Below, in pieces: positions 32,067-44,012 of a DNA stretch of 64,000 nucleotides. The stretch's first letter is position 1. Each line of letters starts with the position of its first letter. The notes below the pieces were generated by a model. The model saw only the letters and a list, made by a program, of their open reading frames with translations, made no database searches and had not been told where the DNA came from. This stretch comes from Berberis thunbergii (taxonomy: Eukaryota > Streptophyta > Magnoliopsida > Ranunculales > Berberidaceae), in the NCBI GenBank assembly GCA_003290165.1, contig QNQO01008288.1:62001-126000 (forward strand), in the 5' to 3' direction. The position numbers were made by a program, and so were the translations under genes.

Positions 32067-33280
32067 GCAGGGCAACAAAGGTGTTCTTACACCTGTTGAA
32101 ATTATCAAAACAAGGGTACAATGTAATAGAAGCTTCTACTTCACAACTGCTGTGATACTGTAGAAAAGTGTCAGACTAGAATTAGTTTAACTGAAATATA
32201 CCCCATTGTTGACTCGTAAGATTAGAACTCCGTTTTTCTGTCTTTTCTGTTGTACATACACAAGTTCTTATTCTTGTCAGTTATTTTTCTACCTGGACAA
32301 GAGTAGTCGGACTTGTCCGGTCTGTAAGTCAGCTTGTAACTTGCTTCTCGTATGTAATGTGTTTCCCTTTTTGACATAAATTTATCTAAAAGTTTGTTTG
32401 GAAGCTATTGCATTAACTAGTTAGGATTTGGTTTTTTTTTTTTTTTTTTTTTGCCTTGTGGAACGAGGGATCTTGATGTTGCAATTCTCAAATTGAACCC
32501 ACTCAAGCCCTTCACTTTCCAAAATTCTATTGCCACTTGCCAGGGATATGTGTGGAGTTATAATTTAATGGCAAATTTGTGCAAGTGGGTATAGTTGTTT
32601 ACAATGCAGTAACTCATTTTTAAGACTAGAGTTGATGCAGCCATGGATTGACAGAAGAAAGTGGTATGGAAGAATCTTTACAAGTATCCACGAAGCTTCA
32701 AAGGATGGTACATCCTATTGGCTCATACATTCCTACTTGATACTGAGTGATTATGTTAGCAACTTGAAACAGACAATAAACAATAATCTAAAATAAGCTT
32801 CATGGCGATCACCATTTCACTGCTAATCACAGAGTGATATTTGTTAATGCTCATTCAAACCAAGCAATAACCTGAACAAAACATGGTCAATGACTGTCAG
32901 TACTACACAAACACATTCCGCAAGTGTGCTCAACCACCCATCAGAGCTTGTGTTGAAGATTCAGTCTTTCAACCCCCATCTCTTGAATTCTCATTCTTGT
33001 TCTTCACAGATGTTTCCATTTTGTTCAAGCATTTCCATGGACACGAAATTTGATGGGTCAACACTAATTGTTATGTGTGATTTTCTAAGTCCTTCGTTCC
33101 GGTCCAAACAAGAGCTGTCCATGGCAAAATCAGGTCCACTTCAAGACTGTAACCCAATTTCAGCTATAGCGGGTGGGCTTCAAATTCCGCTCTAGCTTTG
33201 AACTGAACACAAGCTTTCTGAAGTTCAGGAACTGCCTAATAGCAACCTAATGCACAAGAAAAGTTATTGTAGTAAGTTTG
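31690..33280. repeat. Segmental duplication, copy 1
   Basis: Colinear with 38360-40690. Shared blocks run in order: TTGTTTGCATGA(G/A)C(A/G)TTCC, TTGGTAATT(G/A)GCA, TTATGGAGCTC-like, the last exon of the Arg-rich gene, the CATCACCATTTC-like block, and a fragment of the uL6m gene. Divergence is high with many indels, so the duplication is old. Confidence 0.65.
33147..33275 (-). pseudogene. Fragment of the uL6m gene (5' part and leader)
   Basis: Matches 40498-40650 in order and orientation. On the plus strand the shared pieces are GGCTGTAACCCAATTT against GACTGTAACCCAATTT, then CTCTGGCTTTGAA against CTCTAGCTTTGAA, then CAGGGAACTGC against CAGGAACTGC, then ACAAGAAAACGTTATTG against ACAAGAAAAGTTATTG. 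The start codon and the rest of the coding region are lost. It retains leader/intron sequence, so it is a DNA-level copy and not a retrocopy. Confidence 0.7.
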
Positions 33281-33362
33281 GTACACATCAAAAGAATTTA
33301 AAGCTTATTTAGCTTGGTACACATCAAAAGAATTTAAAGCTTATTGTAGTAAGCTTGGTATA
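33281..33362 (+). repeat. Short tandem duplication
   Basis: GGTACACATCAAAAGAATTT followed by AAAGCTTATT occurs twice, starting at about 33280 and 33316. Confidence 0.7.
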
Positions 33363-33375
33363 TGATGCAAGTTTA

Positions 33376-35225
33376 ACTAACTTAAACAAAGAGGTTAATT
33401 TAACCCACTTGTAATAATTGCAAGTGCACGGTGCCTAACAGGTAGACAACGGCAAGTACGGGTCGATTCCACGAAGAAGGTGGATGCAATTGAAATTTAG
33501 AAATTATCTAAACTAATTTGTAGGAAATGGGGTTACAGCATTTTTAAAACTAAACTAAAAATAAATTAAAAATAAGAAAATAAAAATAAAATAAAAGATA
33601 GATGAGATGAGTTTTGTGGGCTTGGACTCACCAATAAGTTAGTAAAATTATTTAAATTTAAATTACTAAATTTAAAAACGAGAAGCTTTAGGGATGAGAA
33701 TCTCTTGCTTACACCGAATATGTGATTGTTAAAATCCAATTAAACTTATATCATGTTTCTATCAAACATTAACAAATTATTTCAAGCAAATATGCTCTTA
33801 CTAAGTATTAAGTGTCTTTTTAGGGCACACTTAATCAAAGTTTAAGCTTAATATTTTTAGCACATGCTTTGAATATTGATAAAGAGTAATTCTAACTACC
33901 AAACATATCAAGATTAATTTCTTGAAAATGAAGGGTGAAAGCAATTTATCAAAAATTCAGAAATAAATTGTAATTAACAATTAAGCACACAATTCAGTAA
34001 AATAAATCAAAATAACTTATACAACCCATTTAGTTTGTCACAAACTCGATGTGGTGGTACTCAGCAGATCAGCAGGTGGTCCGAATACGAATCTCGAGAA
34101 AAATGTTCCCAAAACGCTCTGTGGTGATACAGAACAGAACGGGGGTGTGAATAGCTAAAAACGGTTTTGACTCGGTCTCCCGCCTCTGCTACAATGTCGC
34201 TACAGTGCTGCTACAGTACCCCCATCTTCTCCAGCGAGCAGCGCTGCTGCTCCGCCTTCCTCCGTGCTTCTCGCGAGCCTCCTCGACCTCCAAATGCCTC
34301 AAGAACCTGCAAAAGAATAGAGAAGGTGAGGAAACAATGAGAAAACCACAACAGAAATGAAGGAGGACGAGGAACAGGGACTCCCTGTTTCTGCTTGCAA
34401 GCTCTGTCTCCCGAGCTGGTGGCGGTGGTGCTCAGTCCAATTTTAACGGTGGTCGCGAGAGAGGGAGGCATGAAGGAGCTCAAGACGAAGAGAGGCCGAG
34501 AGAAGAAGAGCAGGGTCTGTGGCGAAGCGGAACAGAGTCGTGGTGATGGCCGCTCTGTTTTGCGATGGTTGTGGTGGCTCGTGGATGTGTACTGTCGGAT
34601 GATGGTGGTTGATGGATGATGGACAGGGAGAGGGGCAGGGACGGTGGCAGAGTGAAGGTTTGACGCGAAACAGGGTTGTTACGCCCCTGTTTCGTGGTGG
34701 TGGCGGTTGTGCTATCCGGAGGTGGTGGTGGTGCTCGGGTGATGGTGGTTGGTGGATGATGGAGGTGATTGCTGAGTGATCTGGACAAAAATGAGTGAGA
34801 GATGGATAGGTGGTGAGGGTGATGAGAATCAATTTGAGAAAGAGGTTTTGATTTTTGTCTAATTCTCTTCTTTTCTCTTCTCTTCCTCCCCTTTTTCTCA
34901 CCCTATTCTCTTGTATTTATAGAAAATGACCAATATGAATAGGGATGAGATTAGTGGATGATTCATCAATGAGGGTAGAATTGGGCTTGGCATTGGGTTT
35001 GGGTTTAGGTTATGGACTAGGTTTTGGGTTTAGGTTATGAATTAGGTTTTGGGTTTAGGTTTGTGACCATCTGTTTTATACCACCGTTAGAATCGATTAA
35101 TTGTCTTTCCTTAACTTGTCGCCTTAATATGATTTCATCGTTTATGCTCAAATTCCTACAAAGACATGAAAACGAAATAATTACTATAAAATATAATAAT
35201 CGAAACACTAACATGTATAAATTAA
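33376..35225. repeat. Unclassified repeat region without a supported gene
   Basis: Starts with AGTGCACGGTGCCTAACAGG, then GGCAAGTACGGGTCGATTCC, a sequence type seen at the edges of many plant repeats. A GC- and CA-rich stretch at 34200-34900 gives overlapping low-complexity frames on both strands. GATGGTGGTTG(A/G)TGGATGATGG occurs near 34600 and 34742. At 34990-35060 there are GGGTTTAGG-type runs that are not a true telomeric array. No protein domain is visible. Confidence 0.4.
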
Positions 35226-35229
35226 GGGA

Positions 35230-37496
35230 TATGTTATGTAATAATTATGTGAATATCAGTATACGGCATGAAAAGACAGTTCTTGACACTCCACAGCATT
35301 ATGGGGTAGCAATGAACCGGACTATTGTAGAAAATGTGGGATGCATGCTTCGCATGGCTAAATTGCCAAAAGAGTTCTGGTCTGAAGCTGCTAGTACAGC
35401 TTGTTATCTCATCAACAGGGCTCCTTCATTTCCTTTAGATTGTGACATTTCAGAAAGAGTGTTGAGAGGGAAAGATAGTTCATATTCTCATATGAAGGTA
35501 CTTGGCTGTAAAACATTTGTTCATATACCGAAGGAGAAGAGATTAAAGTTTGATGAGAATGCATCTCCATGTATTTTCATTGGTTATGGAGATGAGTAGT
35601 TTGGCTACAGATTATGGGATCCTGAGAATAAGAAAATTATTAGAAGCAGAGATGTGATATTTTATGAAGATCATACCATTGCAGATTTTGAGAAAACTGA
35701 AAAGCCCAAGAAGATAAATAATGAGGTAGCAGATCTTACACCACTTCCTCTTCCTTTGTCGCATGTTAAAAATGGGGGAAAGATGTCAGATGATATAGTT
35801 GGTGACCATATGCCAGAAAATGAAGTTGTTAATAATGATCATGTAGAAACAGATGAGATTGCGCATGAAGAGCAACTCTTTCAGCAAGAAATAGTAGAGC
35901 CTCAATTAAGAATGTCTACCAGAAAGCGCCAATCTTCAAAGAGGTAACCCAATGATGAGTTTGTTTTCCTTGTAGAAAAAGGTGAACCAGAAAATTTTCA
36001 AGAAGTACTAGATCATAAAGATAAAGATAGTTGGATGAAAACTATGCAAGAAGAAATGAATTCCTTGCATAAGAATGATACTTATGATTTAGTTGAGATT
36101 CCAAAATGTAGAAAATCTTTGAAAAACAAATGGGTGTACAAATTGAAAAAGGATGGTGATGGAAAGAATGTGAAGCACAAAGCTCGGTTAGTGGTAAAAG
36201 GCTTTGCGCAAAAGAAGGAGATAGATTTTGATGAGATATTATCACCCGTGGTGTAGATGACATCCATTAAAGTGGTGTTAAGTCTTGTAGCTAGCCTTGA
36301 TCTTGATATTGAGCAATTAGATGTTAAAACTGCATTTCTTCATGGGGATTTGCATGAAGAAATTTACATGGCACAACCAGAGGGTTTTAAAGTGAAAGGG
36401 AAACAATATATGGTTTGCATATTCAAGAAAAACCTTTATGGATTGAAACAGGCAGTGGTATAATAAGTTTGACTTCTTTATGGTAGGACATGGCTACAAG
36501 AGAACACTTCTAGACCATTGTGTTTATGTCAAATATATTTCGCCTGATAGCTTCATTATTCTCCTGATTTATGTTGCTGATATGCTAATTGTTGGAAAAG
36601 ATGTTGATATGATTGCCAGGTTGAAAAAAAAATTGTTTAGCTATTTTGATATGAAAGACTTGGAGCCAGCTCAACACATCCTAGGGATGAAGACTACACG
36701 TGACAGAAAAATTAAGTAGTTGTGGTTGTTACAAGAAAAGTATGTTGAAAAAGTACTTGAAAAGTTCGACATGAATGATGCTAAGCCCGTGAGTACTCCA
36801 CTTGCTAATCACTTCAAGTTAAGCGCCAAGTTATTTCCTCGTACTAATGAAGAAAAAAAGCATATGTCAGGTATTCCATACTCCTCTGCCGTAGAGTGTT
36901 TGATGTATGCTATGGTTTGTACAAGACCATATATTGCTCAAGCAGTCGGTGTTGTGAGTAGGTATTCAGAAAATCTAGGAAAAGAACATTGGGCTGCAAT
37001 TAAATGGATAATGAGATATTTGAAAGGTACTTCAAAGCTTTGTTTAAGCTTTGGTAATTCAGAAGCTGTGTTAGAAGAGTACACAGATGCAGATTTTGCA
37101 GGTGATTTAGACAAGAAGATGTCGACTTCATGTTATGTTTTCACTTTTGCAGGGGGAGTTGTAGCTTGGCAGTCTAGATTGCAGAAGTATATTGTCATTA
37201 ATGAAGCAGAAAATGAAATGTTATGGTTGAAAAGATTGCTCAAAGAGCTGGGTGTGCATCAGAATAAGTATGTGGAGCATTGTGATAGTCAGAGTGCTAT
37301 TGAGTTGAGTAAGAATGCCACATACCATGGACTTACCAAGCATATTGATACACGTTACCACTGGATACGTGATGTGCTTGAGAAAAATTGTTTCCAGGTT
37401 GCAAAGATTCATACTAGTGAAAATCCTTCCGACATGATGACAAAAGTAGTTCCAAAAGGAAAACATGATGAATGGCCTAATATGATTAGGCGGTGA
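35230..37496 (+). pseudogene. Ty1/Copia polyprotein relic (integrase, RT, RNase H)
   Basis: Order integrase, reverse transcriptase, RNase H is that of Copia. The integrase end reads TPQHYGVAMNRTIVENV and ASTACYLINRAPSF (family: TPQQNGVAERMNRT). RT has NKWVYKLKKDGDG, KARLVVKGFAQK, DVKTAFLHGDL and YGLKQA; the catalytic box is YVADML in place of YVDDML. RNase H has YTDADFAGDLDKKMSTSCYV, then WLKRLLKELG and CDSQSAIELSKNATYHGLTK. The 5' part (gag, protease, most of integrase) is absent. In-frame stops occur at 35597, 35945, 36254 and 36717, and there is a frame break near 36457. Dead element; followed by its polypurine tract and 3' LTR. Confidence 0.9.
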
Positions 37497-37513
37497 TTCT
37501 TCCCTAATGGTTT

Positions 37514-37524
37514 GGAGGGGGAGA
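37514..37524 (+). promoter_or_regulatory. Copia polypurine tract
   Basis: GGAGGGGGAGA, directly before the 3' LTR. Confidence 0.75.
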
Positions 37525-37526
37525 TT

Positions 37527-38237
37527 TGTTGAGGTCCAGCCCATTAGGGTGGATCCAACTTTGGTAAGTAATTAAACATAATTTCAAGTTTAGTTGAATA
37601 AGGAAAAATATTTTCAATAAGAAACAAAAAACAAAAATAAATAGAAACAAAGTTCTATTTGAGGCGGTGTTAATTAAATAGAAACAAAGTTCTATTTGAA
37701 TAGAAACAAAGTTCTATTTAGCAGCTGGTTAATTAAATAGAAATAAAGTTCTATTTGAGGCGTTGTTGGGCAGCTACAAACAAGTATAAATATGTGCTTA
37801 AAACAAAGTTTTATTTATATAGTGTTTTCAGATAATGCGTGAATAAGCAACAGATAACATAGTATTCTCTTTGGTGTTTGGTGTGGCTGTGTACATGTGG
37901 ACGGTGACTCTGTGTCTGATTCTTTTGACGCAATTTTGTGCGACAAAGTGTGACGCGTAGCTGCTATATCGACTTAGTTTTGTAATTGATTTGGTAGAAG
38001 AAGTTGAAGGAACTTTTGGGTTAATTTGCTGTGAGGTAACTCATGTTATTTGCTCCTTGTATTACTCAAGCTTTGGGCAAAAAACTTGAAAAATTATTGT
38101 ACTTCTTCTTATTTGATTAGTAGATTCTCTCGGATTTGCCCCGTGGTTTTTCCCTTCACATTGAAGGGTTTTCCACTTAAATCTTGGTGTCTCATTTATT
38201 ATTGCTTTAGATTATTTCCTTGGTAGTTGTCCCAACA
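37527..38237 (+). repeat. Copia 3' LTR
   Basis: Begins TGTTGAGGTCC and ends TTGTCCCAACA, with TGTTG/CAACA terminal inverted repeats. At 37640-37770 it holds four copies of TAGAAACAAAGTTCTATTTG. No 5' LTR partner is in the window. Confidence 0.8.
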
Positions 38238-38465
38238 TTTGTTATGATACAATTTACTAGTTTGTGGTGTGTTTCCATGATAAAACAATGAAAAGTACTT
38301 AATTCTGCATGATTTTTCAACCAACCTTATAGGGTGAGCATCTCTCCCTATAATTGTTTGCGTGATGTTGTGAGCATCTTGCCATGCACCATGCTTATTG
38401 TTTGCATGAACGTTCCCATCTCCATTTCATTCTTGTATGATACGTAGGAATGATTGTCCACCTCA

Positions 38466-38608
38466 TAAAGAGTACCTGCCAATGGCATGACAGCTCAACG
38501 GTTAGAGCTTGGCGGATGGTACCACTAGATCATGGGTTCAAACCCAACTTGTAGCATCTTTATGGTTTCTGAGATCCTATAAAAACACTGCTTGCCTTTC
38601 AAAAAAAA
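38466..38608 (+). mobile_element. tRNA-derived SINE, copy 2
   Basis: About 90% like 23403-23535: TGCCAATGGCATGACAGCTC, AACGGTTAGAGCTTGGCGGA, GGTTCAAACCC and a poly(A). Flanks AAAGAGTA and AAAGTGTA may be the remains of a target duplication. It lies inside segmental copy 2 and is absent from copy 1, so it inserted after the duplication. Confidence 0.8.
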
Positions 38609-38981
38609 AGTGTAATAGCTCCTGCTTGGTAATTAGCATTGCAAGTGTTAACAAGTTCAGAGTTGAGTGTTATGGAGCTCGCCATGAAAGTTTGTGGTTA
38701 TTGCTGTGCTTTACTTTCTATAGTGCTAATAATACGTTCATTGGTTTGTATTTTTTGACGGGCACGAGAGGTGTCAGCGCACATACTAGCAAAGAAACAG
38801 GGCATAAAACATACCAGTTGAAGGGATACAGTCTGATAGAGCCTTGTACTTACTGATGCAATGACAGAAAAAAGCATAACTCACTAGAAAAAAAAATTCA
38901 TTTTGTTCTTGTGGAATTTTATCTTGATGTTGTACTTTTCAAAGAGCAGACGAATCAAGTTTAATCAAGTCTTATAACTTT

Positions 38982-39099
38982 GAGTGATTCTAGGGAGCGA
39001 GGGAGGCCCCCCACTGCCCACCTTCCTCGGGATGAGCTAAGGTGTGCATCCCAAGGAGGGTGGGCGGTGGAGGGCTTCCTTCGCTCCCTAGAATTTCAC
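38982..39099. mobile_element. Mutator-like foldback (hairpin) element C
   Basis: Flanked by the perfect 9-bp duplication TATAACTTT (38973-38981 and 39100-39108). Arms of about 45 bases: left TTCTAGGGAGCGAGGGAGGC, then CCACTGCCCACC, then CTCGGGATG. The right arm is complementary with about eight mismatches. The left terminus GAGTGATTCTAG is identical to that of element A. Confidence 0.75.
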
Positions 39100-39409
39100 T
39101 ATAACTTTTGGACATGTAGGAGTATGTTGTTTTCTGTTAATTTCTATCACCAAGGATTTGTGTTGATAATTCACTGACAAGTTTGTGAAGGGTAGGTTGC
39201 TTCCACAGCAACTGGTACCATTAGCAAAACTCAATCACAGTTTTTTACAGTATCCATGAGGCTCTGGTCATCCGAGACTTCGAAATTCTCAGAATTTGAT
39301 GATCTCAGAAGGGGATGCGGGAGTGTATCTTGCCAATGGTCGTACAATTGAATACGAGTCTAGCAGATACAGGCGCACATCCAACAACAGCAGAATGGAA
39401 TGGGCATGC

Positions 39410-39529
39410 GACCATTGACATTCCCACTAATTGACTTGAATCTCTAGCACTGATTGAGAATGTTATCGTGACCATTGACATTCCCACTAATTGACTTGAA
39501 TCTCTAGCACTGATTGAGAATGTTATCGT
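39410..39529 (+). repeat. Perfect tandem duplication of 60 bp
   Basis: The 60-base unit starting GACCATTGACATTCCCACTA occurs twice with no mismatch (39410-39469, 39470-39529). A recent duplication or an assembly artefact. Confidence 0.9.
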
Positions 39530-40290
39530 ATCCGTATGTCATGGTGTGTGCGCCCTCTTCCAACTGCATCCTCTAGTGACTCAGCCTTTTGGCTATGCCT
39601 ATCGTAAACTCGGACTTTTTAGATTCACTTTCTGACGATTAGGTAGCAGGCGCGGAAACGCCGAGTAGATGAGTAGTTTCAAGCATCATGCCTCAGTGTA
39701 GTAGTCAGTATATTTAAACCTAGTGGTTGAGTTTTACAAAACAGGATAGCAATACAGGCACAGAGCTTGTCAACAGATAAGTGAATAAATATAATGGCTG
39801 TTATTGCAAAGTAAAATCAACTCAAAGCTAAGCAACATCAGACAATGTTAATGAAAGGAGGCTTCATTATCATCACCATTTCCTTCAATGCTAATAACAG
39901 TGCATTGGCAACCTCAAATTTTCATTCAAATAGAACACTAAGCTATTGAATATTAGTTAAATAACAAAATAATAAAATATGGTCAATAAATCTCAGTATT
40001 TCGTCAATATCTGCATTATTTGCACTATAGGTGCGGGAACACACACACCGTCTCAGTATTTCAGTCTCTCAACTTTTCAAGGCCCAACTCTGAGTCTGAG
40101 CCAATGTCAAAAGTCATACTAATCAAAACCAAATTTTCACTAATTCTTATAGTTGAAATAATCTTCCAAATCTACATTATGGAATTTGGTTAGAGCTGCT
40201 GATGGATAGTCTTAAGCACATTCATGTATACCGCACGATCAATAAATAAGAAGTCTTCCTGATAAGAATATAACTTCACTTGTCCCCTGA

Positions 40291-40599
40291 TTATTTGGAT
40301 TTCTTTCCTTGCTTCTTTTTGATAACTTCATCAATATACATGATACCTTTGCCTTTATAAACCTCAGGGGGCTTACAACTGCGAACAGCTGCAGCAAATT
40401 GATGAACCCTTCCTTTGTCAAGCCCAGTGCAGCAAACTATGTTGGGTTTGAAACAGAACACACGAACCGCTGGCGGCACAGTCAGCTCAACTTCGTGGCT
40501 GTAACCCAATTTAAGATATAGCAGGCGACCTTCTGCCTCAGCTCTGGCTTTGAATCCGACCCCAACAATCTTAAGCAAGCGAAAAAACTTGGCTTCCAT
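40291..40599 (-). CDS. Mitochondrial ribosomal protein L6 (uL6m)
   Basis: 102 residues, the usual length of the plant nuclear-encoded mitochondrial L6. It starts MEAKFFRLLKIVGVGFKAR and contains YLKLGYSHEVELTVPPAVRV, a CKPPEVYKGKGIMY motif that is the uL6 signature, and a lysine-rich end (KKKQGKKSK). uL6 is a component of the large subunit near the sarcin-ricin loop and the GTPase centre. An in-frame ATG two codons upstream exists, but the CAG just before the chosen ATG is a likely splice acceptor of a 5'-UTR intron, so translation should start at 40599. No lesions are seen; probably functional. A decayed partial copy lies at 33147. Confidence 0.92.
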   Translation of the reverse strand: MEAKFFRLLKIVGVGFKARAEAEGRLLYLKLGYSHEVELTVPPAVRVFCFKPNIVCCTGLDKGRVHQFAAAVRSCKPPEVYKGKGIMYIDEVIKKKQGKKSK

Positions 40600-41130
40600 C
40601 TGCAATTCAGGGAACTGCTGTTGGCAATCTTGATGTACAAGAAAACGTTATTGGAACAAAATATTAACAGATTGAATATGCAATACAAAACAAAAGCTTA
40701 AGAAAAATGGATAAAGAAGATCAAAAAAGTAAATCATGTGCTATCTTCTGCGTATAAAGAAGAGCTCAACACTGACTTGTTACTTCCATTGACTTATCAC
40801 GGGGAATTTTCATTAATTTGTCATTGGCATATAAGTTTTAACAATTCAAAGCACATGGGATAAGATGTGATGCTGAATTTTGCAGGAAAATGAAGAAGAA
40901 TGGAACAACAAAGGAACGTGAACCAGTGAAACATAAATTTGAGTAGGGCATGTTGCTGAGAAATTAATAACTCAATAAGATGAACATCTAGATGTATTAT
41001 CTGTGTAGTGTCGAAAGCAAGCAAATACATCATGCTGCTGCTTTAAAGGGAGGCTTGCGAATGGTAAGTCAACAAGGCACATGGAACTACTAAAAACAAA
41101 AAATAAAAATTTTGAGAAAAAACCTGAAGG

Positions 41131-41825
41131 CAAGGAAGCACGGACTGTTCGGAAAACTTGCCATATGACAACTGACACTCGCCTAACACGCCTCCGACAC
41201 GCGTTAGACACATGGTTAACATGTTGGCAGTTGTCAGACGCGAGGTTGGTATAGTCAACGTGTCAAACCCACATTCGACACACCTGAAACTTGATTAGAA
41301 CACAATCAAGACTCGACAACTAACTTTATTTTATTTTTTTACTTTTAGGTGGGCGCATATAGCCACCTAATTTAAAGGTTGTTAGTCCATCTAACGTGAA
41401 AAACTTTCAATTGTGATGCAAGATAAAAAGGGTGATGAAGCATAGAGGTAGTCTATGCTTCTTCTTTCATTTGCTTCTTATCTCCTTTACTTCTTCTCTA
41501 CTCTACTTTGCTTTCTTCTTGCAACAGAATATCATTTTCTTCTCCACTTTTTTACGTCTTCTCTATGTTTTTTCTTCATATTCTTTTTTTTCTTTTCCAA
41601 CACAATTTGTATTTCATTTTCATCTTCATGCTTCTTGTTCTTTTTTTACTGAAATTCTTTCTTTATTAGATTATTGTTCATATGTTCTTTTTTTATTAGA
41701 TTATTATTCATGTTCATATGAGTCGTATTGTCGTATCCCCAAGTTCTAGTTTTCGGAAAAATGTCGAGTCGGAGTGTTGCATACATGTCCGACACAACAC
41801 ACATGTCCATGTCTATGCATCCTTG
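41131..41825. mobile_element. Non-autonomous hAT-type element, copy 3
   Basis: Left end CAAGGAAGCACGGACTG; complement of the right end CAAGGATGCATAGACATG. Flanks CCTGAAGG (41123-41130) and CCTAAAGG (41826-41833) match at 7 of 8. The interior has a CTTCTTTCATTTGCTTCTT-type pyrimidine run and a subterminal GTCGAGTCGG block shared with copy 1. Confidence 0.75.
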
Positions 41826-41833
41826 CCTAAAGG

Positions 41834-43380
41834 AGTGAAGACCCTTTCAACCTAACGTCAACATGCTTTCATCCCAAATAGTGTCCACTAAAAACTCTTT
41901 GCAAAATATATTTATAGCCTTTGAAAGCTATGTTAAATAGTTCACCATCTAAAGCATGGAGTGTCCTTTGCAGTGTACATACCCTAACACAAGAATTTTA
42001 TTTTTTTTAATTAAGTGACCTTGCTACACAGATAGAGAGCTAGAGCCTAAAAGTGTTTCTGACAATTGAGGAAACCTAACCTTGCCCAAAATAGAAAATA
42101 AACAAAGTCAAACACAAGATTGGATTTCACCTAGTTAGCTCCTATCCTATACTTCCTGGATCAGGCTTCAGATCTAAGCTTACCCAAAATCGGATTGGAT
42201 GTTCAAATCGATCCAAGGTAATCTTTAACCATGAATTTTTGCATACACTCTATTTTTGGTGGGGATTTAAATTGTCTCTAATTGTAGTTCTAGAGAGAAA
42301 AATAAAAGACCACAATGAGAACATGGCATTTGATTACCTTTCTAATTTTTGGGTTTGTACATTTATTTATTTTTTTATTTTTTTTATTTTTCTATTCTTT
42401 GTGTGAACCGAATAAGTGTGAATCACTTACCTATCTTCTTCATGTCTTTCCAATAGAGTTTGTAAGGTATGTTTCTATATACCATTTGTAAGTAAGTTAA
42501 ACTCCTTGTCTTCATTTGGTCAGGGGGTTGAGGCTGCTACCTTCTAAGCATGGTTCTAATATCTTGATATATCGTGGATATATTATGATATTTATCAATT
42601 TTTTTCAGTGAAAACATCCAAATTATCCATGTTATATCCGAAAATACCCCAATATTAGAGGAATTATCCACACTATCTAAGATATCCTATCGAGATCAAT
42701 ATTTTGAAAATGATTCAAAGTAGGCAGGGACATAGGGAATTTCGAAGGAATTCGTGTTTGGCTATCAACCTACAACATAGCTTAATAACTTCTACGACTA
42801 TAGAGTGTCATTACTCAAGAAATTGTAGCCAGATGATAGCTGTTATCTGCCTATTGCAAATGATCACCTTATCACTGCTAATTTGATTAACTCTTCCTTC
42901 GAAAATTAAACGGGGAACAAAAATCTTACAAACTTAACATTTTGTGTATTCAGCTTAGAACTTTCAAAGACATCAATACCTAACAATGTAACCAAACAAT
43001 GCATCAATTGAAGTTGGGGTCTTAATTCCCCATAGAGTCTTATTGGGTAGTTTTCACAAACACGTGAAAGGCGATTTCCTTTTTTCTCTCTTCAAGTTTA
43101 GTTTGCCGGACAAAGGGATGACATAAAATATTTGAGATAAAACCCTAAGAAGATTGATGGACTTAACTTTTTTCACGATTTAAATTTAAACCCTAAACTA
43201 TCTCAACAAAGAAAATGATCGGAAAAATGCAAGAGACAGAAAAAAAAAAAAAAAGAAGGAGAACTACTTACCTTGTTCAACTTCAAGTTAAAATTCTGAA
43301 CAGATGGGCAACAGATTCAACTTCAAGTTCTAAAGGATTTTGTAGGGATAATCGAGCAAACGAAGCTCAAGCAAGTGATT
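41834..43380. other. Intergenic, no gene seen
   Basis: AT-rich with poly(T) and poly(A) runs. GGTTCTAATATCTTGATATA near 42550 and TCGAGATCAATATTTTGAAA near 42690 are loosely inverted and may bound a small old element. Confidence 0.35.
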
Positions 43381-43382
43381 GT

Positions 43383-43484
43383 TCTATAGTTTAGAGTGAA
43401 ATTACAGTAGCACCCTAGAAGTTATATGAGCATCCCAAAAGTTTGTCCTTTCCTCGCCTGTTTCCTCGACATTTAGAATTCCTG
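43383..43484. mobile_element. Possible relic of a fifth hairpin element
   Basis: The right end TTTCCTCGACATTTAGAATT at 43461-43480 is identical in type to the terminal module of elements A, B and D. GAGCATCCC lies at the expected loop position. The left arm is mostly gone, and no convincing target duplication remains. Confidence 0.45.
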
Positions 43485-44012
43485 TATTTTAAGTGATGAA
43501 AATGTCTCTAGATCAACTTTGACCAAATATTAATGGTCATCTAAAACGTGAAGCCATTGATATGAGAGAGAGGAGGAAGGTGATTTGTGTGAGACTGTGA
43601 ATGTTATCATTGATTATGGATGTTATCATTTTCGATTAACTCCAAATTACTGTTGAACCGAAGACTCTGTGGATTTGTTGTAGGCAACAACTATTTAGCA
43701 CCACAACTTGTACTCATCCACATCATCAAGCCAATTTTGTTTTTTACATGCCATCCCACGCCATAAAAAAAACCCAAACAACCCACAAACACTTTTCTCT
43801 CTCCTAGGGTGAGAAATTTGTTCTCCCTCGCAGACCTCTTTGTCACCAAGCTCTATCCTTCTCGTTGTCTTTTCTCTCCCACCAAGCTTGCCGAAACTTG
43901 TCATTGTCCCCGGAACTTGCCATTTTCCCCGCTCGGCACAATCAACTCCTAAAGTCTCATTTGTAGTTCCTCAAATATGTTTGTAAGGAGTTTGGTTGAA
44001 CTTTTTATGTCG

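Larger units (their letters stand above)
38360..40690. repeat. Segmental duplication, copy 2 (contains the intact uL6m gene)
   Basis: Colinear with 31690-33280. It carries a degraded copy of the last exon of the Arg-rich gene near 38760-38812 (GGCACGAGAGGTGTCAGCGC against ACACAAGAGGAGGCATTGG), then the uL6m gene on the minus strand. SINE copy 2 and hairpin C are extra insertions here. Confidence 0.6.

Noticed and set aside
34211..34901. Several overlapping frames rich in Pro, His and Ser
   Set aside because: They occur on both strands of a GGTGGT/CACCAC-rich stretch, with no domain or conserved motif.
34990..35060. Interstitial telomere repeat
   Set aside because: GGGTTTAGG-like runs are irregular and not an exact TTTAGGG array.
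40600..40605. Upstream ATG of uL6m (MQ extension)
   Set aside because: The CAG before the second ATG is a likely splice acceptor, and family members start MEAKFF.
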